Positions 1 to 8,607 of a DNA stretch of 64,000 nt are shown here, one piece after another (within the stretch, counting starts at the first letter, position 1; every line of letters begins with the position of its first letter). Source of the DNA: G965200765 sp965200765 (GTDB taxonomy: Bacteria; Pseudomonadota; Gammaproteobacteria; Arenicellales; JAJDZL01); assembly GCA_965200765.1 (NCBI GenBank), contig OZ241380.1, positions 2,666,001 through 2,730,000 on the forward strand, given 5' to 3'. The translations under genes were made by a program, and so were the position numbers. Under the pieces are notes generated by a model. The model was given only the letters and a program-made list of their open reading frames with translations, did not search any database and was not told where the DNA came from.

Positions 1-260
1 TCGGTTTCCTGGGTACAGTGCGTGGCATCGGGCAGGCCCTTGCTCAAGCCGATGAAGCTCTTGCAGGGGACATTGCCAATATGGCCGCAAGTCTCGGGGT
101 AGCATTCAATTCAACCTTTGTAGCTCTGATTATCAGCATCATTCTCATGTTTTTCCTGCACCAGTTGCAACGTTTGCAGGACGGCCTGGTAGTTGACACA
201 CAGGCCTATTGTGAAAAATTCTTGTTGAATCGAATTGGCAAATCTGATGAGGAGAGCTAA
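1..260 (+). CDS. MotA/TolQ/ExbB-type proton channel subunit, C-terminal part (5' end outside window)
   Basis: The frame is open from the left edge (first full codon at position 3) and encodes the last ~86 residues of a membrane protein. It opens with a GFLGTV-type segment, the conserved glycine-rich turn of MotA/TolQ/ExbB proteins. A hydrophobic helix follows (VALIISIILMFFL), then a short charged cytoplasmic tail. In this family the protein forms a pentameric ion channel in the inner membrane around a dimer of a single-pass partner (MotB, TolR, ExbD). The next gene begins 14 bases before this stop codon and encodes a single-pass protein, which fits a channel-partner pair. The start codon and first helices lie outside the window, so the subfamily cannot be set. 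Channel identity is fairly secure; the ion and cellular role are unknown. Confidence 0.75.
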   Translation, partial: GFLGTVRGIGQALAQADEALAGDIANMAASLGVAFNSTFVALIISIILMFFLHQLQRLQDGLVVDTQAYCEKFLLNRIGKSDEES

Positions 261-1326
261 GCGAAAACCGGAAGGGTTCAATATTGCGTTTTTGGATGTA
301 ATGTCATGCGGGCTTGGTGCAGTCACACTGATCTTCATGTTGGTGAAATACCAGACTGAAGTAGTTGATACTGAAAGCAGTGCCCTGGTGCAAGAATTGG
401 CAGTCATTGAAAGTCAAACAGAATCTACATTGACACAAAACAGATTGCTGGAAAGTCAACTCCAAAAATTGACCAAAGAACTGCAACAAAAAGAAAGCAG
501 TGTAACGCGACAAATTGCTCAGCGTGATGCCAAGATGCAGGAAATTGAGCAAATCAATAGTGAAATTGCAAAGCTAACACTTGAAATTCAGAAAAATCAG
601 ATTGCCAGTGCTGACACTTCAGCTGTAAATCCATCTCCCCAGAATACGGAAGACCATCTAATTGGCTTGAAAGTCAGTGGCAGGCGAATCTTGATCCTTT
701 TGGACAGTAGTGCCTCAATGGCGGATGAGCGTCTAGTTGATATTGTACAAATTCAAGTCTCGGACACTGCGACAAAAGTGTCTGCCCCAAAGTGGCAACG
801 AACACTCCGAGTGGTGAATTGGATTCTGGACCGAGTACCGGAAAATAGCGAATATATGGTTGTAACGTACAACCAGAAAGCGAATTTTTTACATGGCAAT
901 CAATGGATCAATGGTTCGGATTTACAAGGTAGACAGAAAGTAACCACCGCGCTTCGCAAACTTTATCCTGACAATGCTACTAACTTGTATGCTGCATTGA
1001 AGCATGTCAAAGACAATAGACTGAGGCCATCTGACATCTATATCATAACTGATGGGCTACCAACAAAGGGAAGTGGAAAGTTGACTCGCTCAATTCGATT
1101 AGCGGTTCAGTGCAAATCATTTTCCAGCAAAACTACTACGATTTCAAGTTCTTGTCGGGAAGCAATGTTTTATTCTGCAGTCAGAGGATTTTCGACCGGT
1201 CGAAATTCTAAAATCAACACTGTACTGCTTCCGATTGAAGGTGACCCCGATGCAGCATTTGCATATTGGCAATGGAGTTCTTCAACCGGAGGAATGATGG
1301 TTAGTCCTCCATCATCTTGGCCATGA
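247..1326 (+). CDS. Membrane-anchored VWA-domain protein with MotB/ExbD-like N-terminal helix (paralogue 1)
   Basis: This is a 359-residue protein. A short basic N-terminus precedes one transmembrane helix (about residues 12-34) that carries Asp17 in the motif FLDVMSCG. Residues ~45-120 are a Gln/Glu/Lys-rich coiled coil, and ~148 to the end is a von Willebrand factor A domain. The metal-ion-dependent adhesion site is complete: Asp153-Ser155-Ser157 (DSSAS), Thr245 and Asp269 (ITDG). The likely topology is N-in with the VWA domain in the periplasm. ATG at 247 was chosen over the upstream TTG at 235; it overlaps the channel gene by 14 bases, and the stop overlaps the next gene as ATGA. An acidic residue in the single helix is what MotB and ExbD use to bind the proton, so a stator-partner role is inferred. 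No exact named family was recognised. Confidence 0.8.
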   Translation: MRRAKRKPEGFNIAFLDVMSCGLGAVTLIFMLVKYQTEVVDTESSALVQELAVIESQTESTLTQNRLLESQLQKLTKELQQKESSVTRQIAQRDAKMQEIEQINSEIAKLTLEIQKNQIASADTSAVNPSPQNTEDHLIGLKVSGRRILILLDSSASMADERLVDIVQIQVSDTATKVSAPKWQRTLRVVNWILDRVPENSEYMVVTYNQKANFLHGNQWINGSDLQGRQKVTTALRKLYPDNATNLYAALKHVKDNRLRPSDIYIITDGLPTKGSGKLTRSIRLAVQCKSFSSKTTTISSSCREAMFYSAVRGFSTGRNSKINTVLLPIEGDPDAAFAYWQWSSSTGGMMVSPPSSWP

Positions 1327-2324
1327 AAGATCGAAAAAGAAGATTTGAAATTTTCAGTGTATCCTTCTTGGACATTATTTGTTGTGGATTCGGTGCAATT
1401 GTATTACTTGTTTTGCTGTCAAAGCAAGATGTTGACGGAGGCGTACCGGATGTTAGTAAAGTTGCGGATCTATTGAACTCTGTGATAAGCGCTGAGAGCG
1501 AAGCAGCACAAGCAAGTGACAGGAATCAGGGACTTCGCAAGCAAATCGAGATTCAACAAAACCGCTTGTCAATCGCAACAGAAATGTCAAGTGATTCAGG
1601 TCAAAACCAATCCTCGCTGGAACAACAGTTGGACCAAAAGAAAGCAGAGCTTGCTGCCTTGCAAAGCCAGGCAGATGAGCCCATAGTAGAAATTCAACCC
1701 GGTGCGACTAGCGAAAAAGTTGTCGAAGTCGGTGGAATTCCGGTTGATGCCGAATACATCATATTCATTGTAGATACATCTGGCAGCATGCAAGTAATTT
1801 GGAATCGCGTGATTCGGCAAATTGAAAATATTTTGGATATTCATCCCGAAGTTCACGGGTTTCAGATTATGAACGATATGGGTAACTACCTGATTTCTCG
1901 ATACTCCGGAAAATGGATTCCAGATACTCCATCAAGGAGAAAATCAGTATTGAGCCGAATGAAAAACTGGTTGAGCTTCTCAAATAGTAGTCCAATGGAG
2001 GGTATTACCTCTGCGTTGCGGACGTATGTACGAAAAACTCAAAAGTTATCGATCTATGTTTTCGGAGATGATTATAGCGGGCCTTCTTACGATGATGTTT
2101 TGAACAGAATATCCAGTATAAACTTGAACCCGATTACCAATGAACCGCGCGCGCGTATTCATGGTATCGGTTTTTTGAATCGAGAATTAATTACCACAAA
2201 CGATCGGTTTGCAGTCTTGATGAGGGAAGTGGCGCGTCAAAATCGCGGGGCATTCATTGCGCTTCCGAATTCAAATCCAAATTTGAGATTTGAAAAAACT
2301 GACGAAGCAAAACCACCTGAATGA
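1323..2324 (+). CDS. Membrane-anchored VWA-domain protein with MotB/ExbD-like N-terminal helix (paralogue 2)
   Basis: This 333-residue protein has the same plan as its upstream neighbour. A basic start leads into one transmembrane helix (residues ~12-34) with Asp17 in FLDIICCG. A Gln/Glu-rich coiled coil follows (~50-115), then a VWA domain with MIDAS Asp151-Ser153-Ser155 (DTSGS) and a YVFGDD strand where the fourth MIDAS acid is expected. The start ATG at 1323 overlaps the previous stop by four bases (ATGA), so the two are probably co-translated. The first ~35 residues resemble paralogue 1 position by position, including the invariant FLD and CG, while the rest diverges. This suggests the two partners form a heteromeric stem inside the same channel. 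The operon seems to end here: the next genes run in the opposite direction. Confidence 0.78.
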   Translation: MKDRKRRFEIFSVSFLDIICCGFGAIVLLVLLSKQDVDGGVPDVSKVADLLNSVISAESEAAQASDRNQGLRKQIEIQQNRLSIATEMSSDSGQNQSSLEQQLDQKKAELAALQSQADEPIVEIQPGATSEKVVEVGGIPVDAEYIIFIVDTSGSMQVIWNRVIRQIENILDIHPEVHGFQIMNDMGNYLISRYSGKWIPDTPSRRKSVLSRMKNWLSFSNSSPMEGITSALRTYVRKTQKLSIYVFGDDYSGPSYDDVLNRISSINLNPITNEPRARIHGIGFLNRELITTNDRFAVLMREVARQNRGAFIALPNSNPNLRFEKTDEAKPPE

Positions 2325-2490
2325 TAGATCAAAACTAGCAGGATTTCAAGTGCAAGGCCGGCGTGATTGTGGTAACAGTCGAAACATCTTCGTAGTCGGT
2401 GGGCTGGGCATTTCCAGACAATCTCTAGGATTACAATCCACTAGTTCTGTCAGGTTGAGCTACGCACCATAAAGAAGTTATATCACTCAC

Positions 2491-2511
2491 TAAATTGCTC
2501 AGAGCAATTTA
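2491..2511. terminator. Perfect inverted repeat between convergent operons, possible bidirectional terminator
   Basis: A 9-bp perfect stem (TAAATTGCT/AGCAATTTA) with a 3-base loop overlaps the stop codon of the minus-strand three-cysteine gene. It lies 167 bases after the end of the plus-strand VWA operon. The stem is AT-rich and the T tracts are short, so termination would be weak; the position between convergent genes is the main support. Confidence 0.35.
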
Positions 2512-3225
2512 TTCAATTACAACTGGCATCTGATCCCAAGTTCGTCCTTCTAACAACCTACCTGCTTTCTTTTTGTTCCTTCCACCCCATTGCTTGAAGA
2601 AGAATGGAACATTTGCTTTCAAGCACTGATCTCGTATACTGACTAACCACGCTGGGTCAACTGGGCGCGGCTTCGATCCAGACTCCCCGCCTGCAATTAC
2701 CCAATCGATCTCACGCAAATCTAAATTATGCAAAGGACCAAGTAGTGGTTCCAACGAAAGAAACTTTATTTTCGCATCAGTCATTCTCAAATCGTTGACA
2801 CGATACTGATATTTTTCGTTTTCAACACTTACTCCCATCCAGATGTTCGATTTCCAACTTAATTCCTGATTCAACTCAGCAAGACGACTAGACCGTTTTG
2901 TGAGCACTTGAAAACGATGCCAGTGTGCTTGAGTCATAATTTCAAATACTTTTTGAATGTCTTCAAGCGGAATGTTTTCATGAAATAAATCACTCATGGA
3001 ATTTACGAAAATTGTTTGTGGCTTGCTCCATTGTAAAGGACGTTCCAACATGTGCGGGTGAAATGTTGGTTCAAACCCGTTTACATAGTTAGGTGAACCC
3101 ATGGCTTGCAGCCTCTTGGTCATGCTAAGCGCATAACAATGCTTGCATCCAGGACTAACTTTCGTACAACCTGTCACTGGATTCCAAGTAGTTTCGGTCC
3201 ACTCAATTGTCGATTTTATCGCCAT
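2509..3225 (-). CDS. DUF5131 / phage Gp37-Gp68 family three-cysteine protein
   Basis: A 238-residue protein. It opens with the family signature: TIEWTE and TWNPVTGC near the N-terminus and a Cx6Cx2C cluster (Cys20, Cys27, Cys30) followed by YA. Later hallmarks are FVNSMSDLFH, WMGVSVEN, FLSLEPLLG and WVIAGGESG. Proteins of this type occur in phages and genomic islands and resemble radical-SAM-like TIM barrels, with the three cysteines as plausible Fe-S ligands. The reaction is not known to me. It lies 3 bases after the stop of tcmP, so the two are probably translationally coupled; the family is named for this partnership (three-Cys-motif protein and TcmP). The length is typical and nothing is truncated. 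Confidence 0.88.
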   Translation of the reverse strand: MAIKSTIEWTETTWNPVTGCTKVSPGCKHCYALSMTKRLQAMGSPNYVNGFEPTFHPHMLERPLQWSKPQTIFVNSMSDLFHENIPLEDIQKVFEIMTQAHWHRFQVLTKRSSRLAELNQELSWKSNIWMGVSVENEKYQYRVNDLRMTDAKIKFLSLEPLLGPLHNLDLREIDWVIAGGESGSKPRPVDPAWLVSIRDQCLKANVPFFFKQWGGRNKKKAGRLLEGRTWDQMPVVIE

Positions 3226-3228
3226 AGC

Positions 3229-4146
3229 TTAAATGTTGTTTAGAATATGATTCGCAATATTTAATGCTACATTTTTCCCTTTTTTGTTTCCTACAGCAAA
3301 ACAGAATAGGTATAATTCTCTGTTCTCGTTCTTGAGTACAGCAGGATTGTCTGCGACACCTTCAAAAATCAATTTGAGGCGAGAATTGTAGAATTTTCCA
3401 ATAGTAGATATTGTTGCAATTTTTTGGGTTTTTACTGCTGTATCTTGAAATATATTTTTATAATTGATTTCCTTGTAAAATTCGTCGTACCATTCTTCCG
3501 TCCCCATTATCTCGTTCAATTTTTTTCGCCATGATGGATCAATATCTCCTGTTTTTGTTAACATCCGATTTACTGCAATACCATGAGGGTAGAGCACCCA
3601 TAAATCAATTGCCTTCGTTTTAGCTATAGCTTCTATTGTATCCCATTTGACTTGCGCACCATACGGGTCAAGAAACAACACCGCTCTGTGGGATATCCAA
3701 TCAAATTCTCGGCAAATATCAACGACTATCTGATTAGCATCTCCATGTCGAATATCAATAAGGTTTTTTTGATCAGGATATTCATTTTTCAATTCATTAA
3801 GATTCTTACAATATTTCGCATTTTTTTCTATAAAAATATATCGATTGAAATTCGGTGTAGTATCTAATGCAACTCTGGTAGAACCTTTTAGAAATTCTAA
3901 CCCTTCTATTCCAAATAAATTGAGTTCTTCGTATTGCTTGGAATCCTGCAACACTCGATTTGACTCTCCAGACAAGTCAATTTGCCCACATCCCGCAAAT
4001 CCGTCGATATACATCTTGCAAAAATTTTGATCCTTCAACGCTGTGGTATATGCTTTTAAATATTTTTCCAAAACTTCAAGTTTTTCTTGTGTCCAAGTGC
4101 CACCAAAACGATTGTAGTTTGTATCAAGCAGTGAATTCTGTATCAT
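3229..4146 (-). CDS. tcmP: Three-Cys-motif partner protein TcmP
   Basis: A 305-residue protein recognised from the TcmP signature: FGGTWTQEKLEVLEKYLKAY near the start, then the YIDGFAGCG loop (Asp48). It also has IFIEKN (Glu107), a RHGDAN motif (Asp136) and VLFLDPYG (Asp160-Pro-Tyr). Together these resemble the cofactor-binding loop, ribose-binding acid and DPPY-like motif of Rossmann-fold methyltransferases, so S-adenosylmethionine binding is a reasonable inference; no activity has been demonstrated to my knowledge. It sits between an unknown gene 51 bases upstream and the three-cysteine gene 3 bases downstream, all on the minus strand. The region is visibly more AT-rich than the catabolic genes, which suits an acquired cassette. 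Confidence 0.88.
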   Translation of the reverse strand: MIQNSLLDTNYNRFGGTWTQEKLEVLEKYLKAYTTALKDQNFCKMYIDGFAGCGQIDLSGESNRVLQDSKQYEELNLFGIEGLEFLKGSTRVALDTTPNFNRYIFIEKNAKYCKNLNELKNEYPDQKNLIDIRHGDANQIVVDICREFDWISHRAVLFLDPYGAQVKWDTIEAIAKTKAIDLWVLYPHGIAVNRMLTKTGDIDPSWRKKLNEIMGTEEWYDEFYKEINYKNIFQDTAVKTQKIATISTIGKFYNSRLKLIFEGVADNPAVLKNENRELYLFCFAVGNKKGKNVALNIANHILNNI

Positions 4147-4197
4147 GTTTAAATTTCCATCCTATTTTAATTTGACCTTGATGAACTATCTTTTAAC

Positions 4198-4716
4198 CTA
4201 TGTAGACTGAACTGCTTCCGAAGCTAAATCTTCAATAACTAGTTTTTCCTTACCGCTATCAAATTCAAAGCCATCGGTATTGCCCTTCTCGCTGTACTCG
4301 TAATGATCATTGGTCTTAAACCGTACATACCAGTCGTTGATTGCCAGATAGTCCAGATTTACTATTTTCTGTCGGTCAGATACAACATGGTTCAAAGTGT
4401 TCCAATAGTTTAGACCAATTTCGAATACGGTGACATGTGCAACAACTAACGTGACAAGATTTGATTCACAGAGCATTCTATCCACGCATCCAACAGGTTC
4501 CGAAAGCACTCGTTGATATCGCAACAGAGCTAGAAAATAGGCGAAATAGCCACCATTAGATGTTAACTTTGTTTCAATGTAGATGTCCAAGTCACCGGGG
4601 AGCCCGTCGGGGCGATGCATACCACGGATTCCCTGCAACAGGTGACAGACAATCTCACAGATGAGTTGCACTTGTCCAGTTGATTGGTTGATTGAATGCT
4701 GGTTCATATACATCAT
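4198..4716 (-). CDS. Hypothetical protein upstream of tcmP, possible PD-(D/E)xK-like motif
   Basis: A 172-residue product not assigned to any family. It is low in charge at the N-terminus and acidic at the C-terminus, with no signal peptide or membrane helix. The segment GDLDIYIETK places Asp44 and Glu48-x-Lys50 on a hydrophobic strand, with Glu21 in a preceding helix. That spacing is what PD-(D/E)xK nucleases show, but it can arise by chance. The stop lies 51 bases before tcmP on the same strand, so it could be the first gene of that cassette. Three methionines (residues 1, 2 and 4) leave the start uncertain and no clear ribosome binding site is visible. It may be real because it fills the space in register with the operon, but coding status is not proven. 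Confidence 0.45.
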   Translation of the reverse strand: MMYMNQHSINQSTGQVQLICEIVCHLLQGIRGMHRPDGLPGDLDIYIETKLTSNGGYFAYFLALLRYQRVLSEPVGCVDRMLCESNLVTLVVAHVTVFEIGLNYWNTLNHVVSDRQKIVNLDYLAINDWYVRFKTNDHYEYSEKGNTDGFEFDSGKEKLVIEDLASEAVQST

Positions 4717-5492
4717 ATAAAATCTTTGGCAGTTCTACCAAATCAGGGTGCTGTCCACAATCTTGCTTCCTGAAGCAGTTTGGTAGGCGCATCTTCACCT
4801 AGTCAAAGCACTTCATTTATCTGCGTATTCGTAATATAGATGAATTCAAACGCAAAAATTAAGCAATCAATCTACAATTATAGTCAAAAGATACCGTTCT
4901 GTAATCAAAATAGTTCCATCTGAAATTGAATGCCACAGAAACTGTCGTATATTTGTGTTGAGTTGAAGTTGCTTTCCAAACATGCCTCATGTTATTCAGC
5001 TCTTGGGAATCTGAGAAACCTGATTTCCCGTAAGGAAAGACTCATAAGCCAGTATCAAAAGCATTTTGCAGACTGATGAGAATATTTTCAACGCACCCCA
5101 GATTTTTCCGTTCCATGTCGCGAATGGGTTGTTCAGGCTTGGAACGCGTCAGATTGGTTGAGAATACTCATCATTTCAATTGAACCTTTGGAGTTTGCCG
5201 TTCGCACTAGTGCCACCTGTCAAAGTAACGTAGCCTCATAACAGCGTACTGTAGGAATTTTTGACATATTACTCAACGGCAAGGTGCATCGCCGACTTGC
5301 AGACCTGACACCCCCATAGTCTGTGAAATTTAGACAGACTACTGTAAAACGAAATATTTGCAACTCTTCACTGTGAGAAAGGAGTGAACTTTTTGGATAA
5401 CAGCACACACCAAGTGATTCACTGGCATAATACAATGAACATGTAATCCTGAATTCAAAGCGACATTCCATTGTAGATCAAAGCAAATCATC
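4717..5492. other. Non-coding gap between the TcmP cassette and aacS
   Basis: About 775 bases without a convincing gene. The short minus-strand frames here have no recognisable domain or ribosome binding site and overlap the start of aacS. The gap should hold the promoters of the two divergent units; one inverted repeat is listed separately. No tRNA-like cloverleaf or insertion sequence end was seen. Confidence 0.5.
4735..4786. promoter_or_regulatory. Nested inverted repeats upstream of the TcmP cassette
   Basis: CTACCAAA (4735-4742) is matched by its exact reverse complement TTTGGTAG (4779-4786). A small hairpin (GCTTC-CT-GAAGC, 4765-4776) lies between the arms. The element sits just upstream of the first minus-strand gene (start 4716), where an operator or transcript leader would be expected. 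A role as regulator site is inferred from position only. Confidence 0.3.
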
Positions 5493-7442
5493 ATGAACAA
5501 GCCACTCTGGGAACCGTCAAGCGAATCGATAAGCAACGCTGGAATCACCCGATTCTCCACTTTTGTTAACAATAAGTGGGGAGCAGACGCGACTGACTTT
5601 AACTCACTGCATCGTTGGTCCATTCAGCATTCCGCGGATTTCTGGGAATCAATCTGGGAATTCAGCGAGGTCCGTGCATCCAGTCGGGGAGAATCAGTGG
5701 TTTATAACCCAGAAAAAATGCCCGGTGCCACCTGGTTTCCGGACGCAACGCTAAACTACACCGAAAACATACTGCGTCGCAACGATGACGGCGCGGCAAT
5801 TATCTTCCGCGGTGAGAACAAGGAGGATGTGATTTTGTCTCACGCGCAACTGACCTCTTCGGTAAATCGTCTGGCTCGCGCCTATCGGAGCAATGGAATC
5901 CAGCCCGGCGACCGAATTGTCGGTTATTTGCCAAACATTCCGGAAACTGTAATCTGCATGCTCGCGGCCGCGTCCTGCGGGGCAGTCTGGTCCTCCTGTT
6001 CACCAGACTTTGGTGAACAAGGTGTTCTGGACAGATTCGGGCAAATCAACCCGAAAATCCTGATCTCAATCGACGGCTACACGTACAACGGCAAAACTTT
6101 TGACATTACCGAAAAGCGAAACGCAATCGTAAACAACCTGCCCTCTCTGGAAACCAGTATTGTCATTCCCTATCTGAACCCGGACAACCCGCCCGCAGGT
6201 TCAACTTCACTGGAAGATTATGTTGAAAATTATTCAGACGACCCGGTTGAGCACGTTCAACTGCCATTCAATCACCCGCTTTTTATCTTGTTTTCATCAG
6301 GCACCACTGGCGCACCGAAGTGTATTGTTCACGGTGCCGGCGGTACCTTGCTTCAGCACTTGAAAGAACATCGCTTGCACGTAAATTTGCACCGCGACGA
6401 CAGAATATTCTTCTTTACAACCTGCGGATGGATGATGTGGAACTGGCTAGTGACCGCACTCGCTTCCGAAGCGACAATCGTGCTCTACGAAGGCTTTCCG
6501 TTTTGTCCAAAAAACGATGTATTCTTCGATTATCTTGTTGACCACCGCATCAATCAATTCGGGGTTTCGGCAAAATATATTGACACACTAGCGAAAGCAC
6601 AAGTTCGACCCAAGGACACTCATGACCTGTCCCATTTAAGAACCCTGATGTCAACCGGTTCACCATTGAGTCCGGAAGGCTTTGACTACGTGTACGATGC
6701 GGTCAAAGATGATGTCTGCCTGTCTTCCATATCAGGAGGCACTGACCTGATTTCATGCTTTGTACTCGGCAATCCAACCCTGCCGGTCCGGCGCGGAGAG
6801 ATTCAATGCAAAGGACTTGGCATGGATGTTGCTGTGTTCGACGATGACGGCAATGAAGTTGACCCCGGAATAAAAGGTGAACTGGTCTGTCGAAATTCCT
6901 TTCCTTCCATGCCGATTGGATTCTGGAATGATGAAAACGACAACAAATACCGCGCCGCCTATTTTGAAAAATTCCCCGGCAACTGGCACCACGGTGACTA
7001 TGTTGAAATTACCGAGCATGGCGGAATGATCGTCTACGGCAGGTCGGATGCAGTACTCAACCCCAGCGGCGTACGCATCGGTACCGCTGAAATTTATCGT
7101 CAGGCGGAACAAATAGAAGAAGTTGTCGAAGGTCTGGTCATTGGTCAAATCTGGGATAGCGATACCCGGGTAGTCCTGTTTGTACGACTTCGCGAAGGGT
7201 TGACGCTCACCGACGAACTGGCAGACAAAATCAGAAAAAGAATTCGCTTCAACGCGTCACCGAGACATGTTCCGGCCAAAATCATTCAGGTCGCAGACAT
7301 ACCCAGAACGAAAAACGGAAAAATTGTCGAACTCGCGGTGCATAAAATTGTTCACGGCAAGACTGTTGACAACATTGAAGCATTGGCAAATCCGGAAGCA
7401 CTTGAACTGTTTCGGGATCTGCCTGAACTCGCAACCGATTGA
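5493..7442 (+). CDS. aacS: Acetoacetyl-CoA synthetase (acetoacetate-CoA ligase)
   Basis: A 649-residue ANL-superfamily adenylate-forming enzyme that activates acetoacetate to acetoacetyl-CoA with ATP in the cytoplasm. The P-loop-like motif FSSGTTGAPK lies at residues 267-276 and is followed by the CGWMMWNW segment typical of acetoacetate-CoA ligases. The hinge/A8 region (YGRSDAVLNPSGVRIG) and the terminal catalytic lysine region (PRTKNGKIVE) are intact. The length matches full AacS enzymes, and the N-terminal ~100 residues (LHRWSIQHSADFWESIWEF) fit the ACAS_N-type extension. The gene converges on an enolase-superfamily gene 7 bases downstream. It is the first gene of a catabolic island and could supply acetoacetyl-CoA to the thiolase-like step. 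A weak ribosome binding site leaves the start slightly uncertain. Confidence 0.92.
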   Translation: MNKPLWEPSSESISNAGITRFSTFVNNKWGADATDFNSLHRWSIQHSADFWESIWEFSEVRASSRGESVVYNPEKMPGATWFPDATLNYTENILRRNDDGAAIIFRGENKEDVILSHAQLTSSVNRLARAYRSNGIQPGDRIVGYLPNIPETVICMLAAASCGAVWSSCSPDFGEQGVLDRFGQINPKILISIDGYTYNGKTFDITEKRNAIVNNLPSLETSIVIPYLNPDNPPAGSTSLEDYVENYSDDPVEHVQLPFNHPLFILFSSGTTGAPKCIVHGAGGTLLQHLKEHRLHVNLHRDDRIFFFTTCGWMMWNWLVTALASEATIVLYEGFPFCPKNDVFFDYLVDHRINQFGVSAKYIDTLAKAQVRPKDTHDLSHLRTLMSTGSPLSPEGFDYVYDAVKDDVCLSSISGGTDLISCFVLGNPTLPVRRGEIQCKGLGMDVAVFDDDGNEVDPGIKGELVCRNSFPSMPIGFWNDENDNKYRAAYFEKFPGNWHHGDYVEITEHGGMIVYGRSDAVLNPSGVRIGTAEIYRQAEQIEEVVEGLVIGQIWDSDTRVVLFVRLREGLTLTDELADKIRKRIRFNASPRHVPAKIIQVADIPRTKNGKIVELAVHKIVHGKTVDNIEALANPEALELFRDLPELATD

Positions 7443-7449
7443 TCTGAAA

Positions 7450-8562
7450 TTACTTCACGCGCGTTCTTTCCAGAATTTCTTCATCCAATTCAAATCCAAG
7501 CCCGGGGCGATTCCCCAAATCGACGTGGCCATTGCCGTCGTGCTCAACCCTTTCGGTCAGCATGAAGTCGCGATATCCCAGCTGCCACTCAGGCGGGTCA
7601 ATGGAGTATTCCATGTAGGGCGGCTGTACGGTTCCGGCAATGAGTTGAAAATTTGCCAGCATACCAATGCCGTTGCCCCACGCATGAGGACTGAAAGTCA
7701 CACCGAATTTTTTCGCATCATACGCGACTTTTGACAAGCCGGTGATACCGCCAAAATAAACGCAGTCCGTTTGCAATACATCAACACATCCGTATTCCAT
7801 GAGGTGATACAACTCGTGATACTCTGTGTTCATCTCGCCACTGGCGATTCTTGGAAAGCCCTCTGTTGAACGTAACTTCTTCAATCCTTCAAAATCTCCG
7901 CGGTGCAGAGGTTCTTCCACCCAGTAAATATTGAGTTCCCTGATTTCATCAATCGCGGCTTTCGCTTCTTCAAAAGTCCACCACGGCGACGAATCCCACG
8001 GCATGCGCCAAGCCTGATTGGCATCAACCATAATGTCAATGTCGTCCCCTAGCTCCTTTCGTACCGCGCGCAGTACTCTTGCATCTTCGCCGGGTTTTCG
8101 TCGTCCTATGCGAAGCTTCATCGCCTTGAAACCTGCTTCGCGCAACATGCAAGCCTGCTCCACTTGTTCGTCCAGCGGACGAACAACCCCGGTTGAAGCA
8201 TAAACAGACAGACGACCATCCGTACCCCCCAACAACTTGTACACCGGCTTGTTTTCTGCCTTGCCTTTCAGATCCCATAAAGCAAGGTCAAGCGGCCAGC
8301 ATCGGCTATAGAACAACGAAATACTGTCCAGTGTCTGAGCATGCCGTTCAAAATCAAATGGATCCTGACCGATGAACAAGTTTTTGAACTGCTCCAGTGC
8401 GATCATGGCATCGCCGGAAGCCACGCCAACCGTACCATCATCAGCGATCACCCGTAGCAAAGTAATCTCAAAATTTTTCAAAACGCGTGGATCCCACGAT
8501 GCCGGAAATGGCGGATTCAGCTCAAGCCTGTGTCGAGTGATTTGCAGGTCTTCAATTCTCAA
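7450..8562 (-). CDS. Mandelate racemase/muconate lactonizing enzyme family protein (enolase superfamily)
   Basis: A 370-residue protein with the enolase-superfamily plan: an N-terminal capping domain (to ~125) and a TIM barrel. Visible active-site residues are Lys149-Leu-Arg151 (second strand), Asp180 (VDANQAW), Glu216/217 (WVEEP), Glu243 (SGEMN) and the Asp266/His293 pair (LQTDCV, SPHAWGN). The three acids bind Mg2+. The His-Asp pair places it in the mandelate racemase subgroup, which contains acid-sugar and tartrate dehydratases; KxR instead of KxK suggests a dehydratase rather than a racemase. The start is TTG at 8562, supported by GAGGTG (8571-8576) eight bases upstream. The substrate cannot be read from sequence; the neighbours suggest a hydroxy-acid. 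Confidence 0.85.
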   Translation of the reverse strand: MRIEDLQITRHRLELNPPFPASWDPRVLKNFEITLLRVIADDGTVGVASGDAMIALEQFKNLFIGQDPFDFERHAQTLDSISLFYSRCWPLDLALWDLKGKAENKPVYKLLGGTDGRLSVYASTGVVRPLDEQVEQACMLREAGFKAMKLRIGRRKPGEDARVLRAVRKELGDDIDIMVDANQAWRMPWDSSPWWTFEEAKAAIDEIRELNIYWVEEPLHRGDFEGLKKLRSTEGFPRIASGEMNTEYHELYHLMEYGCVDVLQTDCVYFGGITGLSKVAYDAKKFGVTFSPHAWGNGIGMLANFQLIAGTVQPPYMEYSIDPPEWQLGYRDFMLTERVEHDGNGHVDLGNRPGLGFELDEEILERTRVK

Positions 8563-8607
8563 TTCAGCAACACCTCAATATCGTTCAGTGATTTGACTTA
8601 GATTAAA

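Noticed and set aside
2290..2472. 60-codon plus-strand frame after the second VWA gene
   Set aside because: It overlaps the end of that gene in another frame, has no ribosome binding site and no recognisable content.
5339..5623. 94-codon minus-strand frame in front of aacS
   Set aside because: It overlaps the aacS start, has no domain and its composition looks random.
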